DNA of 11,168 nucleotides from Puniceicoccales bacterium (GTDB lineage: Bacteria > Verrucomicrobiota > Verrucomicrobiia > Opitutales > JAIRKQ01): contig JAITRI010000075.1 of the NCBI GenBank assembly GCA_031288455.1, positions 1 to 11,168 of the forward strand, given 5' to 3'. A program made the translations under genes and the position numbers. Positions within the stretch are counted from its first letter, which is position 1, and each line of letters begins with the position of its first letter. The notes beneath the pieces are model-generated. The model was given only the letters and a program-made list of their open reading frames with translations. It was not told where the DNA came from and did no database searches. Shown in pieces: positions 5,849 to 11,168 of this stretch.

Positions 5849-7285
5849 CTACTTGTGGCGACTATTCTTACCCTTGCGTGCGGAGGAATGGGTGACAAAT
5901 GCATCCAGCGCCGGAAGCGTCTGCGGTGCGCCGATGGCCCCCATTTTCCGTAGATGACTGATTAGATGCTGCGGGGAAACGGCGGCCAATGTGTCGCGGT
6001 CATTAAATGGAATATTAAATGCCGAGACACCTTTTTTGATGAATTCATTAGTTTGTTTTATCTTTTCTGGATCCGTTTCCGTTTTCAACTTTTCCCGCAA
6101 TTTTGTCACAATGAGCTTGTCCATTTGCAGCAGCGTTTCCACGAGGACGGATGACACAAATCCGGAACATGGGTACTCCGGGATTTTTCTCGGTTTATAA
6201 TCAGCATTTATGGTAATTTTTCCATCTTTTTGGGTTATGTATGGACTCAGTTCGGTTTTCGTGTGTACGAATTTGCTAAAAACATTCCTGGTGCGCGCCA
6301 GAAGTATGAAAAATGCAACTTTAAATTCTATCCACTTACTTAGTTTAAACGCATAGCCGCCTTTGTTGTCGCCAAAATTTTGAATGATCTCCTTGTAGTC
6401 GCGAAATTGTTCCGCAAATGCTTTCTTGTCTCCATCAAATGCGCACAATACGGCCGCTTCGCATTCATGGCATATGAATTTTTCCGGATTAAGGCAGAAA
6501 AAATTAGAATATGAGGCAACCTTTGGCGTTATTTTGGTGCGACGCGTGGCGCTTCCAAATTCTAGTTCATTGAAGCTGCCGTCTTTAGAGGAAATGGTTA
6601 CGATGTGCCCGTCACTAATAAAACGTTCCATGGTCTCCAGTTGAATTCCCGAGTCTTTTCGCTTGGCCGTATCCCAACTAAAAATATCACACTTTGCCGC
6701 ATCAACTGCCACCATTTTAGATAGTGAAGTGTAAAATTTTTCACCCAAAAGCACTGTGCGCAAAAAATTTGCGCAGTTTGGATTTTGCTGAAAATTTAAC
6801 CCATCCAGAATGTTAAGTTTTTTCAAAATTTCACCATCATTTTTGTGCAAATGATCGCATAAACCATGCAGAGTGCGAAGTTCGTACGGCGTCAATTTAT
6901 CATTCTCGTTCTCGGGAGGAACTATCGCATCGCTGTCGCCCTGCGTAAGTGTTGTCAATTTGTCGCCAAGTCTCTTCCATTCGGCGTCCGAAAGATATGA
7001 GCCTTTTTCGGCGAAGAACTTCAGAAGCGGATCGCTCGTTTTCTTTGCCAATTTTTTATTGCCATAGTATTTCGAAAGCTCGGCGTTCCTCTGCGCTGCA
7101 TGTTTGTCCGTGTTCTGCAGATCGTCCTCTGTGACATTGGCATTGCGCCCTTTGAGTCCCATTTCCGCATTTGGCATTGCGGTTATTTGTGGATTTTCCA
7201 TTGAGCTATTGTCTGGCCGCGGGACACCGCTAATATGCTCTGCTGGTGCTCTGCTGGTGCTCTGCTGGTGATACGCTTTGATCAC
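5849..7285 (-). CDS. Unknown 478-residue protein with repeat-bearing 5' end; effector-like candidate
   Basis: I recognise no domain. From the GTG at 7283-7285 the first ~85 residues are polar and low in hydrophobics (Gln, Ser, Asn, Pro), as in many secreted effectors. The rest looks globular: FICHECEAAVLCAF (270-283) carries a CxxC-like Cys/His cluster, WIEFKVAFFILLARTRNVF (318-336) is the most hydrophobic stretch, LREKLKTETDPEKIKQTNEF (396-415) is helical, and the C terminus is basic (SSARKGKNSRHK). There is no signal peptide. The start is uncertain: GTG 7285 and ATG 7201 (residue 29) are both in frame, while a better-placed ATG at 7289 is out of frame by one nucleotide. Three 11-bp repeats lie between 7289 and 7201. 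A promoter directly precedes the gene. It neighbours kinase-like genes and ends 61 nt before the aminotransferase start. Confidence 0.75.
   Translation of the reverse strand: MIKAYHQQSTSRAPAEHISGVPRPDNSSMENPQITAMPNAEMGLKGRNANVTEDDLQNTDKHAAQRNAELSKYYGNKKLAKKTSDPLLKFFAEKGSYLSDAEWKRLGDKLTTLTQGDSDAIVPPENENDKLTPYELRTLHGLCDHLHKNDGEILKKLNILDGLNFQQNPNCANFLRTVLLGEKFYTSLSKMVAVDAAKCDIFSWDTAKRKDSGIQLETMERFISDGHIVTISSKDGSFNELEFGSATRRTKITPKVASYSNFFCLNPEKFICHECEAAVLCAFDGDKKAFAEQFRDYKEIIQNFGDNKGGYAFKLSKWIEFKVAFFILLARTRNVFSKFVHTKTELSPYITQKDGKITINADYKPRKIPEYPCSGFVSSVLVETLLQMDKLIVTKLREKLKTETDPEKIKQTNEFIKKGVSAFNIPFNDRDTLAAVSPQHLISHLRKMGAIGAPQTLPALDAFVTHSSARKGKNSRHK
7237..7269 (-). repeat. Three perfect tandem 11-bp repeats at the 5' end of the 478-residue gene
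   Basis: The plus-strand unit GCTCTGCTGGT occurs three times without mismatch at 7237-7247, 7248-7258 and 7259-7269. Since 11 is not a multiple of 3, each gain or loss shifts the reading frame between an upstream start and the body of the gene. In the present state the repeat is translated as HQQSTSRAPAEH in the main frame. Confidence 0.9.
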
Positions 7286-7297
7286 TCATATTCCGTC

Positions 7298-7326
7298 AGT
7301 GTAGCAGAAAATTTACTTGATGTCAA
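7298..7326 (-). promoter_or_regulatory. Sigma70-type promoter for the 478-residue gene
   Basis: The minus strand shows a perfect TTGACA (-35) at 7321-7326, a 17-nt spacer, and TACACT (-10, 4/6) at 7298-7303. Only 8 nt (GACGGAAT) separate the -10 box from the ATG at 7287-7289, so transcription would start about 2 nt before it. A nearly leaderless mRNA is expected, or a ~90-nt leader containing the 11-bp repeats if translation starts at 7201. The box lies in the 66-nt spacer after the HipA-like gene. Confidence 0.65.
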
Positions 7327-7351
7327 TTATTTTTACGATTGCGCTCTGCGA

Positions 7352-8647
7352 TTACAGGTGCAGCATGCGCCGCAGGTTCTTGAAAAAGGTGTGCATGCCG
7401 CCGCAGGTTTTGTGGTGTTTGGATATGCGTTCCGAATGGTTCGCCACTATCCCGGTGATTTTTGCGTACAGCGTGGATTTTGTGCCACTGCTGCGGTTGA
7501 GCTCAGCCGCCAGTGCGTGTGCGGATGATGGCGCCGCTGCGACGAGTCTGTCCACGCGCGAGAGAATAAAATTTTTCCCAAAGTTGGCCATGGGCGACAA
7601 ATCTGCAAAATCCGCGCGGGAAACATCGGCGAAAAGATATCCGGAATTGGGAAATTTCATGGCCATGGGAAGTGCTTGCCCATAGACCACCGTTGACATG
7701 ATGTTGCAAAATGGAGCCAGCGATGGCCCATCATTCCTGAATAGTATGGAAAATTTTGTACCGTCGGCATCGCCGTTTCCGATGATAAAGTTGAATATGA
7801 GCATGTCCAGAAATGCGATCTTTTCATCGGAGGACAGCCCAATGTTATTCATCAGCGCAAAACATTTTGCGAGGCCGGGACCACCATTCCTTTCGCACAC
7901 GTTGTCATCCCCGGCGCCGAGCAGTTTGCAGAACGTTTCCTGTGGAATATGTCTCCATGTGCCATCCGGTGACAGTTCACGATCGTAGTGTTCCACGACG
8001 CTATGGGGAATGCCATCTATCCACTGGAGTGATGCTTTTGCCGCGCCTATGCCGCAGCGGCGCGCCAGTTGCATGCAAAAAAATTCATTGAATGGCGTGT
8101 CGTCGAAGCTCCCTGCGCGGCGTTTTTGAATGAGCGTCGACGGCGGAGACGCCTCCCCAACTGACATTTTGTCAGTGGCGAATGGGGATTTTGACTCCGC
8201 ATCGATGAATGCGACAACGTCGCGCAGTGCCCGCGCTAGCGCGGCATCATAGGCGGCTTTGAAACTTTTGGCTTTGGTTGCATCGCCGCATATGGTGAAT
8301 TCCATGGCATCTGGCTTTGACGAATCATCGATGATCCGTTCCACATACACGCGTGACGCCTTCGCGTGTGACGCCTGCCTGCTGTCGATGGCCAATTTCC
8401 TTGCGACTAATTTTTGCGTCTGTCGGGAAAAGAATTTGCTCTCTATCAGATCATCGAATTCGTTGAATTTTTCGACGGGGAGAACACCGCTTATGGTTTC
8501 CAAAGTCCCCATTTCCGTTGGGTGCACGAGCGAAAATTTCCCGGAATTGTGGAAGCGAAAATCACAGCTGATGTCCCTCTTCCCGGTGTCCGGAGAAGTC
8601 TCCTGCTGCACGTAGTGCAGACTCCGCGCATGCACACGATTGTCCAC
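7352..8647 (-). CDS. HipA-fold kinase-like protein with degenerate active site
   Basis: The C-terminal half (about residues 185-322 of 431) follows the HipA_C Ser/Thr kinase pattern: FNEFFCMQLARRCGIGAAKA (186-205), the DR of EHYDRE (219-224), QETFCKLLGAG (236-246), GGPGLA (255-260) and FNFIIGNGDADGTKFSILF (285-303), then LAPFCNI (310-316). Compared with HipA (TDAHAKNFS and FYDI), the catalytic Asp is kept (Asp293), but the His is Asp295, the metal-binding Asn is Lys298 and the metal-binding Asp of FYDI is Asn315. The ATP lysine may be Lys175 (LIQK) but the N-lobe match is poor. This suggests a pseudokinase or an altered chemistry. No HipB-like antitoxin gene is adjacent. The start is a GTG at 8645-8647 after an in-frame stop; the first in-frame ATG is 45 codons in. 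The N-terminal ~150 residues match nothing I know. Confidence 0.75.
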   Translation of the reverse strand: MDNRVHARSLHYVQQETSPDTGKRDISCDFRFHNSGKFSLVHPTEMGTLETISGVLPVEKFNEFDDLIESKFFSRQTQKLVARKLAIDSRQASHAKASRVYVERIIDDSSKPDAMEFTICGDATKAKSFKAAYDAALARALRDVVAFIDAESKSPFATDKMSVGEASPPSTLIQKRRAGSFDDTPFNEFFCMQLARRCGIGAAKASLQWIDGIPHSVVEHYDRELSPDGTWRHIPQETFCKLLGAGDDNVCERNGGPGLAKCFALMNNIGLSSDEKIAFLDMLIFNFIIGNGDADGTKFSILFRNDGPSLAPFCNIMSTVVYGQALPMAMKFPNSGYLFADVSRADFADLSPMANFGKNFILSRVDRLVAAAPSSAHALAAELNRSSGTKSTLYAKITGIVANHSERISKHHKTCGGMHTFFKNLRRMLHL

Positions 8648-8653
8648 CAGGCG

Positions 8654-8681
8654 ATTCTACGGCTGTGAAAATTTTTTACAA
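8654..8681 (-). promoter_or_regulatory. Candidate promoter for the HipA-like gene
   Basis: In the 41-nt spacer after the kinase gene the minus strand has TTGTAA (-35, 4/6) at 8676-8681, a 16-nt spacer and TAGAAT (-10, 5/6) at 8654-8659. The GTG start follows only 6 nt after the -10 box, so the transcript would be essentially leaderless, as at the next gene. Confidence is limited by the weak -35. Confidence 0.4.
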
Positions 8682-8688
8682 GAGCTAT

Positions 8689-11136
8689 TCAATCGTCAAC
8701 TTCTTCATTTTGCACCTTATTCAGCTCTTCCTCTTGGAAATGGACTTTAATGGGGTCGTGCACGGCATTGGAATTGCTATTTTCAATCATATTTTCCGTG
8801 ACAGGGGTGCTCGGCTTTTCGACGACTTCGTCGTCGGGCTCGCTGGCGATGGAAGAAATGCTGCCGTACAGTGGCATATTTTGGTAGGAGGCTGTCAATT
8901 TCGCATGTGCGTCGTCCTCTTTGCCATCGTCGTAATTAAATTCTCCAAAAGCATAGGATTCAGGGTCATAGGAGCCTATCAAATTATATACACCTAGGGT
9001 ACCCGGCAAAGTGGAAGATGCGCTAGTTTCGGTGAGCGCACTGCCCGCGGCACTCTCCACCGCGGGCAACTGTTCATTCATTTCAGCTGCATTGGGATTA
9101 ATTTCTACTGGAACATTGGATTCAGTGATGATCCCATATCGGATGTAGGCCTCGTGTGCCGCATCTGTATTTAAATCTTCTTCGCGCGTATCAATGGCGG
9201 CCGCCATGACGGCCTGCGGATTATCGACTTCATAGCCGGCTGCCAATAGCTCGAAGAAAGCTCCCACCTGTGCCAGGGTCGGCCTATTCTCTGGGTTCGG
9301 ATCCATGCAGCTTTTCATGAGATGCTCGAAACAGGCCATCATCTCATTGGAATAGCGCAAATTCTCTGGCCTTTTGCCATTTAGTTTTTGGAGTATCTCC
9401 GGTATGTGGGTGTAAATATAATCACGCCTTTTGGTGAATTCATTATACTCGCCACGATCTATCACTTCTTCGCTGTTACCTTGGATTTTCAGACGGTTTG
9501 CGTATTCCTGGGCTGATATGTTTTCCGGAATGTCTTCCGGATGCACAAACGATGTCTGCTTAAGCACCTCTTCCAACCCGTCATTTCCGAACAAAATTGA
9601 TGGCAGCATCGCAAGACCAAATCCATAGGAATCGACGGCGGGAGTCAGTATGCTCACTAGATCTTTCTTAAGCGCAGCAAGTTCATTATTAAGCGCAGTT
9701 AGATCTTTCTCAAGATCAGCAACTTCATTATTAAGCGCAGCAATTTCATCATTAAATACAGCTAGATTTTTCTCAAGTTTAGCAACTTCATTATTAAGCC
9801 AATCAAGGTATGCGGAAGCTGCATTTCCGGACTTTTTTTTCGCCTTTTCAATTTTTTCCAAATATAAGTCTTTTATCCGCAAAAACGGACCTTTTTTTCG
9901 CTCCACATCTTGAATTTTTTCCAAAAGCAGGTTTTTTCCCGGGCTTATTTTCTTCTCCTCATCTGCAACTTTTTTCCACGCCTCTTGAATTTTTTGCAGA
10001 AGCAAGATTTGTTCAGGTGATGCGCAGTATTGTGGTGCATTCAATCCCGCTCGCTGATTTGTCTCTGCGGCATCCGCTTGCAAAGCACCATCTGGCGGAT
10101 TAGATATGATAGAAAGATCAAAGTCTATAAGACTAATCTTTTTAGTTTCCGCGTCAGCGACAAAATTTTCTGGCTTCATATCATTGTGCGTAATGCCGGC
10201 ATGGTTGACAAAAGATACACCATTGGCACATTGGGCGCCAATATTAAGCGTTTGCTCCATTTGCTCATTGCGCAGCTTTTCAATTGCTTCTATTTCTTTT
10301 GCCGCGACAATGCGACTTTTTATTGCAGCGTCCTCCTGAATGTTAAACTCTTTCAACGACATATTACCACCCGACGCGAGGTATATTCGTGGCGTGTTCT
10401 TAGATGTTTGTGACGCGCCTTCATGTGCGCCTATTATTGTCGCAACGTTGAGCGATGCAGTAAAATGATAGGAGCCTTTTTCCGGATCTTCGCGGATTTT
10501 TTGCTTTTCCTTCAATATGATGCTATTCGCTTCGATTTCGTGTTTCGCAAGAGACTCCTTTACCTGCTGCGCTTTTTTGAAAACAAATGTTATTGGAGGT
10601 GTGGGATTTTTACTCGCTTCGGCGGCCGTCTCTTCCTGAGCTTTGATTTCTGTATTTTGCGCTGCGGGTTCCTCTGCCGGAGGGATATTTTGTCGGCTGG
10701 CTGTGCCAAATATCTTTGAAAAAAGCTTCGCAAACAGTGCTATGAATGGAATTTTCGCCATGAACCCACGGAAGTTTTCGCTCCATTCATGGAATTTTTT
10801 TAAGTTTTCCACCTCTTTGTCTAGGTATTTTTTGGCAATGGCCTCAGGTACTTCTTTTTCCTGAAAAATACTCCATAATTCCTTATGCGATTTCATCATC
10901 ATGTTTGCAATTGCCTCGCAGCCAAACTTCCGTGCGGCTTCCGTAATGCTATTTGTGGTGTCTGTCTTTCCAAGAAGTTTACAGCATACGTACGTTACAT
11001 ATGTGCTAATAAATTCTTTGGGGCTAATAAATTTTTTGAGATATGATGGATCATCGAGATATGATGGATCATCGAGATATGATGAATTATCGAGATATGA
11101 TGAATTATCTCTGTTCGAGATACAGTGTATGCACAT
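8689..11136 (-). CDS. Eukaryotic-like Ser/Thr protein kinase with coiled-coil insertion; effector candidate
   Basis: This ~815-residue protein (numbered from the ATG at 11136) carries a protein-kinase fold. VFKKAQQ (185-191) and HEIEANSIIL (199-208) may be the beta-3 lysine and alpha-C glutamate, but no glycine-rich loop is visible. IYLASGGNMSLKEF (251-264) looks like the hinge. The catalytic loop is ITHNDMKPENF (315-325; Asp319, Lys321, Asn324), DFG is replaced by DFD (338-340), ASPE (372-375) stands for APE, VDSYGFG (501-507) is the alpha-F segment and NPENRPT (614-620) holds the conserved Arg. Residues ~377-500 between APE and alpha-F are an inserted Lys/Glu/Leu coiled coil. Before the kinase lie a hexapeptide repeat (11-45) and an amphipathic FMAKIPFIALFAKLFSKIF (125-143); after it comes a ~180-residue acidic, Ser/Asn-rich tail. 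There is no signal peptide. The frame is open to the right edge, so the true start may lie outside. Confidence 0.85.
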   Translation of the reverse strand: MCIHCISNRDNSSYLDNSSYLDDPSYLDDPSYLKKFISPKEFISTYVTYVCCKLLGKTDTTNSITEAARKFGCEAIANMMMKSHKELWSIFQEKEVPEAIAKKYLDKEVENLKKFHEWSENFRGFMAKIPFIALFAKLFSKIFGTASRQNIPPAEEPAAQNTEIKAQEETAAEASKNPTPPITFVFKKAQQVKESLAKHEIEANSIILKEKQKIREDPEKGSYHFTASLNVATIIGAHEGASQTSKNTPRIYLASGGNMSLKEFNIQEDAAIKSRIVAAKEIEAIEKLRNEQMEQTLNIGAQCANGVSFVNHAGITHNDMKPENFVADAETKKISLIDFDLSIISNPPDGALQADAAETNQRAGLNAPQYCASPEQILLLQKIQEAWKKVADEEKKISPGKNLLLEKIQDVERKKGPFLRIKDLYLEKIEKAKKKSGNAASAYLDWLNNEVAKLEKNLAVFNDEIAALNNEVADLEKDLTALNNELAALKKDLVSILTPAVDSYGFGLAMLPSILFGNDGLEEVLKQTSFVHPEDIPENISAQEYANRLKIQGNSEEVIDRGEYNEFTKRRDYIYTHIPEILQKLNGKRPENLRYSNEMMACFEHLMKSCMDPNPENRPTLAQVGAFFELLAAGYEVDNPQAVMAAAIDTREEDLNTDAAHEAYIRYGIITESNVPVEINPNAAEMNEQLPAVESAAGSALTETSASSTLPGTLGVYNLIGSYDPESYAFGEFNYDDGKEDDAHAKLTASYQNMPLYGSISSIASEPDDEVVEKPSTPVTENMIENSNSNAVHDPIKVHFQEEELNKVQNEEVDD
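9655..9801 (-). repeat. Seven 21-bp heptad-encoding repeats inside the kinase gene
   Basis: Seven consecutive 21-bp units of varying similarity run through this stretch. The best conserved (9676-9696, 9718-9738, 9781-9801) share an AGCAA-TTCATTATTAAGC core. Each unit encodes one heptad of the coiled coil (for example LNNEVA-type and LEKDLT-type heptads), so the insertion seems to have grown by duplication. Length changes would keep the frame. Confidence 0.75.
11005..11112 (-). repeat. 18-bp tandem repeat at the 5' end of the kinase gene
   Basis: Six contiguous units of 18 bp form three pairs. Two units start with GCTAATAAATT (11005-11022 and 11023-11040, two differences), two identical units start with ATATGATGGATCATC (11041-11076), and two start with ATATGATGAATTATC (11077-11112). 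They encode the hexapeptides DNSSYL, DNSSYL, DDPSYL, DDPSYL and then KKFISP, KEFIST. Pairs resemble each other more than other units, the mark of recent local duplication. Copy-number change would not break the frame. Confidence 0.85.
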
Positions 11137-11168
11137 CACATAGAGAGCGTCGTTTCCAGAAATATTCT

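Noticed and set aside
5788..5904. Longer aminotransferase start at the ATG at 5904
   Set aside because: It would add 39 basic residues without family match and overlap the upstream gene by 56 nt; the GTG at 5787 begins exactly where family proteins begin.
5270..5953. 227-codon plus-strand open frame
   Set aside because: It is antisense to the DegT aminotransferase with its conserved PLP motifs; no start signal or family likeness.
7352..8647. Classical HipBA toxin-antitoxin module
   Set aside because: No small helix-turn-helix HipB-like gene is adjacent, the N-lobe does not match HipA and metal ligands are substituted.

Overview
All genes supported in this window lie on the minus strand, so transcription runs from the right edge to the left edge. 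The window looks bacterial and Gram-negative: a CesT-like type III secretion chaperone implies an injectisome, and three large proteins with effector-like architecture suggest a host-associated or intracellular life. A lineage in or near the PVC group (Verrucomicrobiota/Chlamydiota) would fit, but nothing here proves the taxonomy. Shine-Dalgarno sequences are mostly weak or absent; rplM is the clear exception.

Right third (about 5849-11168): three large, atypical genes. First comes an ~815-residue eukaryotic-like Ser/Thr kinase with a degenerate N-lobe, a DFD in place of DFG, a ~124-residue coiled-coil insertion inside the C-lobe, and a hexapeptide tandem repeat at the N terminus. Next is a HipA-fold protein that keeps the catalytic Asp but has lost two metal/ATP residues. 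Last is a 478-residue protein of unknown family. Its 5' end carries three copies of an 11-bp repeat, just downstream of a good sigma70-type promoter; an ATG before the repeat would be in frame with the main ORF if one repeat were gained.

Middle (2766-5787): housekeeping genes. A DegT/DnrJ/EryC1/StrS sugar aminotransferase overlaps fmt (Met-tRNA formyltransferase) by 8 nt; rplM and rpsI (ribosomal proteins L13 and S9) follow, joined by an ATGA overlap.

The 396-bp stretch 2370-2765 has no convincing gene. It holds a terminator-like inverted repeat after rpsI, a compact GC-rich double palindrome, and an AT-rich leader with a small hairpin before the next gene.

Left third (1-2369): the type III chaperone is followed after 4 nt by a 206-residue unknown protein with a thrombospondin-3-like calcium motif, its natural candidate substrate. 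Then come a DJ-1/YajL-family protein and, running off the left edge, the first 180 residues of an M29 aminopeptidase. The chaperone/substrate pair, the two kinase-fold proteins and the phase-variable candidate together suggest an effector-rich accessory set flanking a conserved translation cluster.
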